Positions 15,681-24,511 of a DNA stretch of 34,703 bases are shown here, piece by piece. The stretch is from assembly GCA_012964665.1 (NCBI GenBank), contig DTTO01000015.1:8687-43389 (forward strand). Reading direction: 5' to 3'. The position numbers and the translations under genes were made by a program. Each line of letters opens with the position of its first letter. The stretch's first letter is position 1. The DNA is from Fidelibacterota bacterium (GTDB taxonomy: Bacteria > Fidelibacterota > Marinisomatia > Marinisomatales > TCS55). The notes beneath the pieces are model-generated. The model saw only the letters and a program-made list of their open reading frames with translations. It was not told where the DNA came from and made no database searches.

Positions 15681-17107
15681 TCCTTTTTTGTTAATAGGCT
15701 AACCACCACCAGTGAAACCACCGATAAGGTGATTGCTGGTAAAACTTCATCCATATTGTTATAGACATTCGCCGGAATAATATTGCGGATAAAACCAGCT
15801 TCTTTCCATAACAATGTGGTTACCGTACCGGTTAGAATGGAGACAATCGCCCCCTGCTTTGTAGCGCCTTTCCAAAATAAAGCTGCCACCAGGCTTGGCG
15901 TAATTGCTGCGCCGTAGATCGTATAAGCATAAAGTGCACGTTCAAAAAATCCCGCTGATTTGGCAAATCCCAATGAAACGATATAGGCAACGATTCCTAA
16001 AATGAGCACCAATACACGGCTTAAAAAAACAATCTTCTTTTCATCCGCATTTGGATTTATATAATTAAGGTATATGTCCCGCATTAGGGTTGTGGCTGGT
16101 ACAAGCAAATAACTATCAGCTGTGGAAATAATAATACCAACAATTGTGGTCATCATAATTGCACCCAAAAAGGTAGGTAAAAATTTATGGGCAGCATAAA
16201 TCAACACGTACTTTCCTACTTCTGCGTCAGGAATCATACTTGATACAATCCATGCGGAAGCAATAATCATTAATTCGGCTAGTGCAACCGCAAAGATTAA
16301 AACCTTGGTAGCGGATTTTGCCCCTTCGGCATCCTTACTGGCAAAAAACCTTTGATACATATTGGCATCACCCAAGATCAACAAAAAGGGTGGAAGGCAG
16401 AAGTTGATGATATCCATAGTGGAATACACACCCCAAAAATTCATGTGATCTGGTTTTCCCATGGCATCAAATGAAGCTGCCATTCCGGATAAACCGCCCG
16501 CTTCAGCAAGAAAAATTGGAATGGCTATGATGAATGAAAACAGAATAATAATTCCATTGGCTACATCCGTATAGGCAACACTGACTAGCCCGGCCAGCAT
16601 GGTATACGCAATAATAAAAATGGCTGCAATGATCGTTCCTGTTTCCACACTGATTAACGAATTTCCACCTGGATCTGTTAGTATCGTTTTCAGGACGGCA
16701 CCACCAGCATTATACTGGTAACTGACAATGACCATATAGGCAATCACAAGTGCAATTACAGAAAGTAATCGTGCAGAGGGTCCATATCGATCACCCAAAA
16801 TTTCTGGAACGGTAAACTTTTCAAATGATCTGACTTTTCCTGCAATTTTTGTCAGGAGGATAATACCTATAATACTACCCAAAGGCAGAATGAGGGCGGC
16901 CATCCCCGTGTCATAAGTCTTTCCGGCATTTCCAAGGATAGAGCCTGTTCCCATCCAGGTGGCCAACATAGTCCCTACAAGAATCCAAGGAGTTAAAGAT
17001 CGACCTGCAACTGCGAAATCGGACTGAGTTTTAATTTTTTTGGCTTTATACAGCCCAATTCCAATTAATGTAAATAAATATAGGAGAATGACAACTAAAT
17101 GAATCAT
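15677..17107 (-). CDS. Sodium:solute symporter (SSF family)
   Basis: Sodium-coupled uptake permease of the SSF family (PutP/PanF/SGLT relatives), with about 13 hydrophobic segments across 476 residues, the family norm. The first segment is followed by the SSF loop KAKKIKTQSDFAVAGRSL at about 21-38, and GTMLATWMGTGSILG (50-64) corresponds to the conserved TM2 substrate/sodium region. A charged loop with NPNADEKKIVFL follows the DSYLLVPATTLMRDI segment, which matches the TM8 sodium site region. Substrate (proline, sugar, pantothenate or other) cannot be read. It is monocistronic, convergent with the GNAT gene and divergent from the DUF255 gene. Confidence 0.93.
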   Translation of the reverse strand: MIHLVVILLYLFTLIGIGLYKAKKIKTQSDFAVAGRSLTPWILVGTMLATWMGTGSILGNAGKTYDTGMAALILPLGSIIGIILLTKIAGKVRSFEKFTVPEILGDRYGPSARLLSVIALVIAYMVIVSYQYNAGGAVLKTILTDPGGNSLISVETGTIIAAIFIIAYTMLAGLVSVAYTDVANGIIILFSFIIAIPIFLAEAGGLSGMAASFDAMGKPDHMNFWGVYSTMDIINFCLPPFLLILGDANMYQRFFASKDAEGAKSATKVLIFAVALAELMIIASAWIVSSMIPDAEVGKYVLIYAAHKFLPTFLGAIMMTTIVGIIISTADSYLLVPATTLMRDIYLNYINPNADEKKIVFLSRVLVLILGIVAYIVSLGFAKSAGFFERALYAYTIYGAAITPSLVAALFWKGATKQGAIVSILTGTVTTLLWKEAGFIRNIIPANVYNNMDEVLPAITLSVVSLVVVSLLTKKD

Positions 17108-17178
17108 GTTTTGTTTCTGTATTGGTTAACTTGAGGCGCTGAAATTAATTTCACACTATACGATTTCCAAGAGTAGCC

Positions 17179-19329
17179 ATGTTAGCGAAACAATTAACTT
17201 CTTTTGTGATATTTTTTGGATTGGTCCCGTTTTTATGGAGCCAATCCGATGAATTTGATTCAAACCAAAAGGAAAAACACGTGAATCGTCTGGCCAAAGA
17301 GTCCAGCCCCTACCTTTTACAGCACCAGTATAATCCCGTGGATTGGTATCCATGGGGACAGGAAGCATTTGACAAAGCAGCTCAGTTGGATCGGCCCATT
17401 TTTCTTTCCATCGGATATTCTACCTGCCACTGGTGCCACGTGATGGAGCATGAATCATTTGAAGATGAACAAGTGGCCGACCTTTTGAATGAAAATTTTA
17501 TTTCTATCAAAGTGGATCGGGAAGAAATGCCTGAAGTGGATCATGTATATATGTCCGTTTGCCAGGCCATGACTGGCCGCGGTGGTTGGCCGTTGACCAT
17601 AATTATGACGCCTAAAAAAGAGCCCTTCTTTGCTGGAACTTATTTTCCTAAAAGCGGTCGATTAGGACGGCCAGGCATGATGGAACTTCTACCCTCTATT
17701 GCTGATGCATGGAAAAATCGACGTGATGAATTAGTAAAGTCTGCGAATAAAATTCATGAATTTTTAATTAGCTCTAATAAAAAACAATTGGGTGATGCCT
17801 TAGATGAATCCATATTACAGAATACCTACTCCCAATTTGTAAATCGCTATGATAAAAACCATGGAGGATTTGGAACGAGACCCAAATTCCCTTCACCTCA
17901 TAATCTAATTTTTCTTTTGCGGTTTCATCATATGACTGGTGATAAAACATCCTTAATGATGGTTGAAAAAACACTACAAGAAATGCGCATGGGCGGCATT
18001 TATGATCATGTGGGGTTTGGCTTTCACCGCTATTCTACCGATGCGGAATGGCTGGTACCTCACTTTGAAAAAATGCTCTATGATCAGGCAATGCTCGCCA
18101 TGGCATATACAGAAGCTTTTCAATTAACTGGAAATAAGGTTTATAAAAAAACAGCAGAAGAAATTTTGACTTACGTGCAAAGAGATATGACTGATTCTCT
18201 AGGTGGATTTTATTCAGCAGAGGATGCAGATAGTGAAGGTGAAGAAGGTCTTTTTTATTTATGGAAAATTGAAGAATTAAATTCAATTTTGGAAGGTGAG
18301 GATGCTAGATTTGTTCAACACGTATTTAATCTTCAACCCGATGGAAATTATAAAGATGAAGCTACGGGCCAATTTACTGGAAGAAATATTTTTTATTTAA
18401 ATAAATCCACATCAGAATTGGCTGATAAGAAAAAGATGTCTATCATCCGGGACAAACTTTTTCATGTTCGTGAAAAACGCATTCACCCCATAAAGGATGA
18501 TAAAATCCTAACAGACTGGAATGGATTAATGATTGCCGCATTTGCCAAAGCCGGCGTGGCTTTTAATTCGCAAGAGTTGATCGAAGCCGCTGAAAAATGC
18601 GCCCAGTTCATTTTGGAAAAACTAACTGATGAAAATGGCAGAATGAAAAAGAGATTTAGAATTGGAGTATCCGGGTTGGATGCGCATTTGGATGATTATG
18701 CCTTTTTTGCGTGGGGATTATTAGAATTATACGAAGCAACTTTTAATATTCAATACCTCCAAAAAGCAATTCAAATAAGCGAAATAATGGTTGCGGAATT
18801 CTGGAACGAATCCAGCGGAGGATTTTATTTAGGCAGTGATAAAACCGAAGCATTAATTGTTCGGTCTATTACAGGATATGATGGAGCAATTCCTTCAGGT
18901 AATTCCATCGCCGCTATGAACCTGCTCAAATTAACGCGCATTACAGGGAATGTAAAATGGGCAGAAATGGCTGACAAAATATTTAATGTATTTTCAAATG
19001 AAATTGAAAGAGCACCCACTGGCTTTACATCAATGGTGACCGCTTTTTTGTTTGAATCAGACCGTCCAAAAGAGATCGTCATCGTGGGATCAGGAAAAGA
19101 TCCTGAAACATGGGCTGCTCTAGATAGAATTAAATCAAAATACAATCCAAATAAGGTAATCCTCTTTAAAAATATTGATGATACAGAACGTGAACTTTCG
19201 CCTTTGGCTAAATGGACTGCTACCCAACAAACGATTGATAATAAAACAACTTTTTATGTCTGCCAAGATTTTGCCTGTAAAATACCCACAACGGATATTA
19301 AACAGGCTATCAAATTCATTAATGAATAA
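17179..19329 (+). CDS. Thioredoxin-domain protein of the DUF255/SPATA20 (YyaL) family with a signal peptide
   Basis: The N-terminal hydrophobic segment (about 5-21, ending LWSQ) looks like a cleavable signal peptide, which would place the protein in the periplasm. The DUF255 thioredoxin-like domain follows at about 36-195: the family hallmark [18 protein letters not shown] at 42-60 and the redox motif C83-H-W-C86 in [14 protein letters not shown]. The rest (about 220-715) is the six-hairpin glycosidase-like domain of this family, including [14 protein letters not shown] and [11 protein letters not shown]. The length of 716 is typical. The biochemical activity of the family is not established, so none is claimed. 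It overlaps a downstream small gene by 8 nt. Confidence 0.93.
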   Translation: MLAKQLTSFVIFFGLVPFLWSQSDEFDSNQKEKHVNRLAKESSPYLLQHQYNPVDWYPWGQEAFDKAAQLDRPIFLSIGYSTCHWCHVMEHESFEDEQVADLLNENFISIKVDREEMPEVDHVYMSVCQAMTGRGGWPLTIIMTPKKEPFFAGTYFPKSGRLGRPGMMELLPSIADAWKNRRDELVKSANKIHEFLISSNKKQLGDALDESILQNTYSQFVNRYDKNHGGFGTRPKFPSPHNLIFLLRFHHMTGDKTSLMMVEKTLQEMRMGGIYDHVGFGFHRYSTDAEWLVPHFEKMLYDQAMLAMAYTEAFQLTGNKVYKKTAEEILTYVQRDMTDSLGGFYSAEDADSEGEEGLFYLWKIEELNSILEGEDARFVQHVFNLQPDGNYKDEATGQFTGRNIFYLNKSTSELADKKKMSIIRDKLFHVREKRIHPIKDDKILTDWNGLMIAAFAKAGVAFNSQELIEAAEKCAQFILEKLTDENGRMKKRFRIGVSGLDAHLDDYAFFAWGLLELYEATFNIQYLQKAIQISEIMVAEFWNESSGGFYLGSDKTEALIVRSITGYDGAIPSGNSIAAMNLLKLTRITGNVKWAEMADKIFNVFSNEIERAPTGFTSMVTAFLFESDRPKEIVIVGSGKDPETWAALDRIKSKYNPNKVILFKNIDDTERELSPLAKWTATQQTIDNKTTFYVCQDFACKIPTTDIKQAIKFINE

Positions 19330-19531
19330 ATCACTCTCAAAACGTGTTGGTGAATTATTTGCTCATGTTCAGGACCTAATAGATACTGCTACACATACCG
19401 TGATTCAACGTGCGCGCGAAAAAGGTGAAACTAAAAATAGATTATTTGATTTTTTTTCTTCTGCTGGTGATGCTTACTATAAAAAATATACAGATATTAA
19501 AAAAGGAAAGGAATCCCACACGGATTCTTAA
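19322..19531 (+). CDS. Small hypothetical protein (69 aa) overlapping the DUF255 gene
   Basis: Starts at ATG 19322, which lies within the last codons of the DUF255 gene, overlapping its stop by 8 nt in another frame. The product is highly charged and mostly helical by eye, beginning [15 protein letters not shown] and ending in a Lys/Asp/Ser-rich tail. There are no cysteines, signal peptide or membrane segments. I do not recognise a family. The overlap suggests translational coupling to the DUF255 protein. It could be a chance open frame, but its length, position and normal amino acid composition favour a real gene. Confidence 0.6.
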   Translation: MNKSLSKRVGELFAHVQDLIDTATHTVIQRAREKGETKNRLFDFFSSAGDAYYKKYTDIKKGKESHTDS

Positions 19532-19555
19532 TGAAGCCAGACAAAACTTCTATAT

Positions 19556-20791
19556 CTAATTATTTGGATATAAGTTGGATTCACCTTCGCTTTTTGCTAC
19601 CACCACAGCTCCGATGCTATCGCTAGCCACGTTCACCATGGTACGGTACATGTCCAAAGGTCGGTCCACGGCCAGCATGGTACCCACGATTACTCCAGCG
19701 CCAGGGTGATCTCCGAGACCTACAGCACCCAGTACAATAAAGATCATTACCAGTCCTGCAGAAGGAACCGCAGCTGCACCCACAGAAGCCAGAAAAGCGG
19801 TCAAGACAACCACGACCTGTTGTGAAATAGATAGATCAATCCCTAGTGCCTGAGAAATAAATAAAACACCGGCACATTCGTAAAGTGCCGTCCCATCCAT
19901 ATTGATCGTTGCTCCCAAAGGCAGTACAAAGCTGGTGGTACGATTCGAAACCCCTACATTATTTTCGATGCAATCAATTGTCACTGGTAGTGTGGCACCA
20001 GATGAACTGGTTGAAAATGCGGTGGCAAAAGCGGAAGCCATAGCCTTCCAATGTTTCAAAGGACTGATTCTAGTGAAAATAAAAAATACCAGTGGTAGAA
20101 TAACCAGAAAATGGAAGGAAAGACCGATAAATATGGTAATTATATATTTACCCACAGCCTTAAAAACATCTATTCCTGAATTGGCAACTGCTGTAGTGAT
20201 TAGGCCAAATACACCAATGGGAAGCAGTGCAATGATGCCTTGAGTAAGCTTCATCATTGCTTTAAATCCATATCCAAAAAAATTTATAAAAAATTCTTGC
20301 GGTTTCCCGGAAAGCCGGGTAATAGAAAAACCAAATAAAATAGACCAAAATATAATACCCAGCATATCTCCATCGGCAGCAGCTTTGATAGGGTTCAAGG
20401 GTATCATCCGTATCAATATTCCTGCTAGGGAATCAGGTTTATTCAATGATGCCGGATCAAAATCTCCACCCATACCTGAAAATTCAACTCCAACTCCTGG
20501 CTTAATGATGTTGGTCAGCAACAGTCCTGTTATAATAGCCAAAAAAGATGTTAAAAAATAATACCCGAACGTTTTGGCGCCCATTCTTCCAAGTGTTTTG
20601 CTATCACCAAGACTTGCCACACCGCTGGTGATGGAAAAAATAATGAGAGGAACAATGATCATTTTTAGCAGGCGCATGAAAATAGTCCCAAGCGGTGTTA
20701 CCACTGTTGATCTTTCCCCCATAATAAGTGCGAATAATATGCCCAGAGCCATCGCAATGAAAACCTGCCAGTGAAGTTTTAGCTTAAACAT
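19556..20791 (-). CDS. Dicarboxylate/amino acid:cation symporter (DAACS/GltP type)
   Basis: Sodium- or proton-coupled inner-membrane carrier for glutamate, aspartate or C4-dicarboxylates. The family fingerprints are present: the serine-rich HP1 loop SSSG at 262-265 within TSSSGATLPVT, and the TM7 cation-binding motif NMDGT at 297-301. About eight hydrophobic segments plus two hairpins fit a 411-residue GltP/GltPh fold. Substrate preference is not readable with confidence. It is a single gene with convergent neighbours downstream (24 nt from the small gene) and a 397-nt upstream region holding a palindrome and a candidate RNA gene. Confidence 0.95.
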   Translation of the reverse strand: MFKLKLHWQVFIAMALGILFALIMGERSTVVTPLGTIFMRLLKMIIVPLIIFSITSGVASLGDSKTLGRMGAKTFGYYFLTSFLAIITGLLLTNIIKPGVGVEFSGMGGDFDPASLNKPDSLAGILIRMIPLNPIKAAADGDMLGIIFWSILFGFSITRLSGKPQEFFINFFGYGFKAMMKLTQGIIALLPIGVFGLITTAVANSGIDVFKAVGKYIITIFIGLSFHFLVILPLVFFIFTRISPLKHWKAMASAFATAFSTSSSGATLPVTIDCIENNVGVSNRTTSFVLPLGATINMDGTALYECAGVLFISQALGIDLSISQQVVVVLTAFLASVGAAAVPSAGLVMIFIVLGAVGLGDHPGAGVIVGTMLAVDRPLDMYRTMVNVASDSIGAVVVAKSEGESNLYPNN

Positions 20792-20863
20792 TTGTAGAAT
20801 TTAACTTCAATTTGAAGCGAAGCCCAATAATGCAAAAATAATTTTTACAAATATATATTGTCA

Positions 20864-20881
20864 TGCAACACCGGTGTTACA
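20864..20881. promoter_or_regulatory. Palindrome, candidate operator upstream of the DAACS symporter
   Basis: A perfect 12-bp palindrome AACACCGGTGTT (20867-20878) extends to 18 bp with a single mismatched pair (TG-c before it, a-CA after it). It lies 73-90 nt upstream of the symporter ATG and about 60 nt upstream of the candidate RNA promoter. The size and symmetry fit a dimeric repressor or activator site. No regulator gene is adjacent, so the protein is unknown. Confidence 0.4.
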
Positions 20882-20940
20882 GCGGCCGTTATCAAAAGAG
20901 TAAATCAAATTTCTGGATAATTTTTTAATTCGAGGTTTTC

Positions 20941-20968
20941 TTGAAAGCAATAAAATAATAACTGTAAA
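20941..20968 (+). promoter_or_regulatory. Candidate promoter of the structured RNA
   Basis: TTGAAA at 20941-20946 (five of six matches to the -35 consensus) and TGTAAA at 20963-20968 (four of six matches to the -10) are 16 bp apart. This predicts a start near 20975, just before the first paired base of the RNA. The sequence is AT-rich, so chance matches are possible. Confidence 0.33.
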
Positions 20969-20974
20969 CTCTAA

Positions 20975-21190
20975 CAGCTATTTAAGATTTCTTACTTCAG
21001 TCTGTGAATTTCAGGATCTTCAATTATTAATCCTAGAGATCACTCTCTGAAGCCAAAAAACAGGCCTTTCCTGATTTTATTGGGATAAAGGAAGTTTGCT
21101 GGCGCCAGGTGCCTCTACCGTGTTTTACGGATCCTTGAAATCAATTCTGAAGTAATAAAAGAAAAACCCCCGATTTATTCGGGGGTTTTT
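20975..21190 (+). ncRNA. Candidate structured RNA of about 200 nt, 6S RNA (ssrS)-like
   Basis: The 397-nt gap 20792-21188 has no credible protein gene, but 20988-21159 folds by hand into one long interrupted rod. The closing stem is TTACTTCAG (20992-21000) with CTGAAGTAA (21147-21155), nine perfect pairs, extendable past one mismatch. After a small asymmetric loop, a 12-bp stem pairs 21008-21019 with 21129-21141, with one bulged base. A central bubble follows (21020-21034 and 21117-21128). The apical arm pairs 21035-21038/21113-21116, 21041-21043/21109-21111, 21052-21055/21100-21103, 21058-21061/21094-21097 and 21065-21069/21087-21091. Several G-U pairs work only for a plus-strand transcript. 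A strong terminator follows at once. Closing stem, central bubble, apical arm and size are those of 6S RNA; the identity is inference, since I recognise no conserved primary sequence. Confidence 0.5.
21162..21190. terminator. Strong bidirectional rho-independent terminator shared by hflX and the candidate RNA
   Basis: The stem CCCCCGA (21167-21173) / TCGGGGG (21179-21185) has a 5-nt loop and is flanked by AAAAA (21162-21166) and TTTTT (21186-21190), so it ends in a T-run on either strand. On the minus strand it begins inside the hflX stop codon (21189-21191). On the plus strand it ends the structured RNA. Confidence 0.93.
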
Positions 21191-22460
21191 ACTTATTTAA
21201 TTCCGCTTGTATTTGGTTGATTCGCCAGCGGGAGGCTTTTACTTTTAGTCGTACACAATCATCTTCATAATTACGCTCCAAAACATCTACCCCTTTTTGT
21301 GCAAGTGCCATTTCTTTTGCTTCCTTGTACGAAAAAAGAAGATCAATAGTCTGAAAATCTTTATCCATTACATCAACAATCTTCTGGGTAAGTTTATTAA
21401 TGCGTAAATTATTTAAGGCAGATAAATAAATCCCTTCGGGAAATTTTCGCTTTAAAAAGTTCAATTGTTTTGCAGCATTTTCTTCGTCAATTTTATTCAT
21501 TATAACAACCGTTTGATGTCTTTCAGCCCCAAGTTCTTTTAAAACTTCTACAATTGTATTATAGTGCTCCACAACTTGTGTTGATGATGCATCTAGAACC
21601 AGGAGAATTAAATCTGCATCAACAACTTCCTTTAAAGTACTTTTGAAAGTGGCCACTAAATGATGGGGTAACTTTCGTACAAATCCAACGGTATCACTAA
21701 GAAGAATTTTATGCGAAGTATTTAATTCAACCGATCGGATGGTTGTATCCAAAGTTGCAAAAAGTTTATCCTCAACAAAAACATTGGCACCCGAAATTGC
21801 ATTCATTAGTGTTGATTTTCCTGCATTGGTATAGCCAACCAGAGCAACTTTAAATACATTTCCACGTCTTTTACTTTGTGTTTCGCGTTCTTTTTCAATT
21901 TTTATTAGATCACGTTTTAATTTCGAAATACGTGTTCTGATTAAACGCCTGTCTACCTCAATTTGAGTTTCACCTGCACCTGCACGTGTCCCTATTCCAC
22001 CCATTTGGCGTTCCAAATGACTCCAGGCCTTGGATAATCGGGGCAGCATATATTCCAACTGGGCCAATTCAACCTGGGTCTGGGCCTCCTTGGTTTGTGC
22101 ATGCTGTCTGAAAATATCCAAAATAAGGGCACCCCGATCTATAACCTTTACATCCTTCGCTAGGTTAATAAAATTTTTTAATTGAGCTGGGCTAAGTTCA
22201 TCATCAAAAATGATTAAAGAGACACCTAATTCTTTAGCCTGGCTGATAATCTGTTCTGCTTTACCAGTACCAATAAAAAAAGACGGATTAATTCGTGATA
22301 ATTTTTGCGTGATATTACCAACAACCTCAGCACCTGCAGTGATGGCCAAAAGACGTAATTCATCAAGATGATCTTCTACTATTTGTTCATCCAATTCACC
22401 ATGAATTACTCCTATGAGGAGAGCTTTTTCTTTTGATTTGGAGTTAGAATTATTAATCAT
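21189..22460 (-). CDS. hflX: Ribosome-associated GTPase HflX
   Basis: TRAFAC-class GTPase that binds the 50S subunit and splits or rescues stalled ribosomes. The HflX-specific N-terminal domain covers about 1-150. The linker helix carries the family signature GGIGTRAGAGETQ at 154-166. The G domain has G1 GYTNAGKS (209-216), G3 DTVG (256-259) and G4 NKID (about 317-320), followed by a short C-terminal domain. At 423 residues it is normal length. Its ATG overlaps the BatA-like gene's stop (ATGA). It is the last gene of the long minus-strand run and ends at a strong terminator. Confidence 0.97.
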   Translation of the reverse strand: MINNSNSKSKEKALLIGVIHGELDEQIVEDHLDELRLLAITAGAEVVGNITQKLSRINPSFFIGTGKAEQIISQAKELGVSLIIFDDELSPAQLKNFINLAKDVKVIDRGALILDIFRQHAQTKEAQTQVELAQLEYMLPRLSKAWSHLERQMGGIGTRAGAGETQIEVDRRLIRTRISKLKRDLIKIEKERETQSKRRGNVFKVALVGYTNAGKSTLMNAISGANVFVEDKLFATLDTTIRSVELNTSHKILLSDTVGFVRKLPHHLVATFKSTLKEVVDADLILLVLDASSTQVVEHYNTIVEVLKELGAERHQTVVIMNKIDEENAAKQLNFLKRKFPEGIYLSALNNLRINKLTQKIVDVMDKDFQTIDLLFSYKEAKEMALAQKGVDVLERNYEDDCVRLKVKASRWRINQIQAELNK

Positions 22461-24511
22461 GGTTGAACTTTTAGCGCATCGGGTCTTGGACGGCTTAAAT
22501 ATGATTCAAGCATAAATAATGCTATTGCAATCATTAAGAAAAAGCGCCACAATGCTTTTCCATGGCGCTGGGTAGTAATCGTTTGTATTATATCTGTACC
22601 TGGATTAATCCAAACTGTCCTACTTTTACCTAATATAGACATAATTTGATTTGACTGAGCACGTAGATTCGGTTTTTCAAAGGGTGAAAGCTTTGTTGAA
22701 AAAGCAGTATAAAACTTGTCCCCAGCAAATACGTCATAGGACCCTAATTCATGAATTTGATCGATGATCAGTGCTTCACGATTATAATCAGGTACAACCA
22801 GGATTCTATTTCCCGATGGTGTAACAAATGACCATTTTTCATTGATAAGGTCTTTTTTTATTTTAATATACTTTGATTGTCCGACTTCAACCATGGATGT
22901 ATTGATTTCATCGGTTGCGGACAAAATGAGCAGACGATGAATTAACGGAATGAGCAACCCTTTTATTCCAAAATCATTCCATTTTAAATCCAATGGCGAT
23001 GTAAAATAATAAATTTGACTTCCGGAATGAGGTATTTCAATGAAAAATGGGTCACCATTATTTAGAGACAAAATCATTTTGTGATAGGACTGTTTTTCAA
23101 CGCTATTATATATGAAAACCTGGGGAAGGGCAGAATTAATATCCCTTAAGTTTAATTCCCGCAGGACAGGGTTATCACGATCCTTTACTTCTACAGAAAA
23201 ATATGATTCACCTTCTAATTGTACTCTTTCTATAAATTCTGGCAGTTTCAAATTAGATGATGTAATTGAATCAATATTTTCTGAATTTTTCCCTGCAAAC
23301 CAAAGAATACTGCCACCTTCACCTAAAAACCTTTTCATGGACTCAATAGCTGAAGCAGATAAATACTTTGGATCCTGGAGAATTAATACATCAGTTTCCT
23401 CCAGATAGACTCGATCAATTCTACCCATGACTTTTAATTCGATATCCAGAAATCGGTCTTTCCCACTGATGGATTTCAAAATTGTTCTTACCATGAACAA
23501 ATCATCTTGAGAATTGGCAATTACCTTGCAAGCTATTTGCTCCGGTATTGTAAGCTCAAATGTCTGTATGTCATCCAGCGCATAATCATCTCGAGGAATT
23601 TCTAACTTACCCCTTATAACACCGCTTTTCCCGGGATATACCTGAAATAAAAATTCTTTGCTACGTTCAGGTTGAAAATGAGATACGATTTGACCCACGC
23701 GTTCTTTATTAAGATATAATTCAATAGGAATATTGCGTTTCTCGATTTTTCCCATATTCTCAATTTTTGTATTAAGCTTTAATAAATGGTTGGGAAGTTT
23801 AATTTGGCTTACAGCAGATATGTCAGTGATAGATACATTATCAGCTAATGCTTCCTGCCCAATGCAGTAAAACCGCCAGCTATCGAATTCTGTACTAAAA
23901 TTTGACGGCGGTACAACGGGAAAATCACTTAGGATAAAACACTCCCGGTTAACTGTTGCTCCTTCAACTGATTTTAATACAGAATCTACCAATGCCCAGA
24001 TATTATCTTTTCCGACCGCTTGGTTGACATTCCAATTGGCCATGTTTACTGTAATTCCTTTTTCAAAGATCCCTTTATATAGTTGTCGAACTGGTGTTGT
24101 TTGATAAACTTGCAAATCCACTAATCCATCAAAACCAGAAAAAATATTCGGTAATTCAAATTTAACTCGATCAAGAAAAGAAGTACGGTCTTTTGTTACG
24201 GCCATACTGGCTGAATTATCAATAATTATAACCACGGTTGATTCTTTTTCACTTGGTATCCAGGCTGAATCATTGATTTGTACTGGGCCTGAAACCATTA
24301 TAACTAAAGCTGCAATTATGCACATTCTTAACACGATTAACAACCACTGCCTGATTATTAATTTTCTGATGGTTTCATGCTCCAGTTCCTGGATGTGACG
24401 AATTGAAGAAAAATCAACTATATTTGTATTACGGTGACTAATAAAATGAATCACGAGGGGCAGCGATACTGCAAAAAGGCCCCATAGGACAGAAGGAAAT
24501 AAAAAGGACAT
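22457..24511 (-). CDS. BatA-domain/VWA membrane protein
   Basis: The N-terminal hydrophobic pair of segments (about 1-25 and 56-76) with the motif LPLVIHFISHRN matches the BatA (aerotolerance regulator N-terminal) domain. A von Willebrand factor A-like domain follows, with the MIDAS motif DNSAS at 98-102. The large remainder (about 210-650) is a soluble, presumably periplasmic region, ending with one transmembrane segment at about 660-675 and a short basic tail. At 684 residues it resembles the FCB-group BatA/VWA proteins rather than the short BatA of about 330 residues. Function is unknown; no MoxR ATPase or DUF58 gene, the usual partners, is within the window. It overlaps hflX (ATGA) and the kinase-like gene (TAATG). 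Confidence 0.85.
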   Translation of the reverse strand: MSFLFPSVLWGLFAVSLPLVIHFISHRNTNIVDFSSIRHIQELEHETIRKLIIRQWLLIVLRMCIIAALVIMVSGPVQINDSAWIPSEKESTVVIIIDNSASMAVTKDRTSFLDRVKFELPNIFSGFDGLVDLQVYQTTPVRQLYKGIFEKGITVNMANWNVNQAVGKDNIWALVDSVLKSVEGATVNRECFILSDFPVVPPSNFSTEFDSWRFYCIGQEALADNVSITDISAVSQIKLPNHLLKLNTKIENMGKIEKRNIPIELYLNKERVGQIVSHFQPERSKEFLFQVYPGKSGVIRGKLEIPRDDYALDDIQTFELTIPEQIACKVIANSQDDLFMVRTILKSISGKDRFLDIELKVMGRIDRVYLEETDVLILQDPKYLSASAIESMKRFLGEGGSILWFAGKNSENIDSITSSNLKLPEFIERVQLEGESYFSVEVKDRDNPVLRELNLRDINSALPQVFIYNSVEKQSYHKMILSLNNGDPFFIEIPHSGSQIYYFTSPLDLKWNDFGIKGLLIPLIHRLLILSATDEINTSMVEVGQSKYIKIKKDLINEKWSFVTPSGNRILVVPDYNREALIIDQIHELGSYDVFAGDKFYTAFSTKLSPFEKPNLRAQSNQIMSILGKSRTVWINPGTDIIQTITTQRHGKALWRFFLMIAIALFMLESYLSRPRPDALKVQP

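Noticed and set aside
19511-19527. Inverted repeat GAATCC-cacac-GGATTC near the end of the small gene, as a terminator between convergent genes
   Set aside because: The stem is only 6 bp, lies inside the coding region and is not followed by a T-run on either strand.
21099-21108. Palindrome CTGGCGCCAG as an operator
   Set aside because: Ten bases only, and part of it is better explained as the apical arm of the structured RNA.
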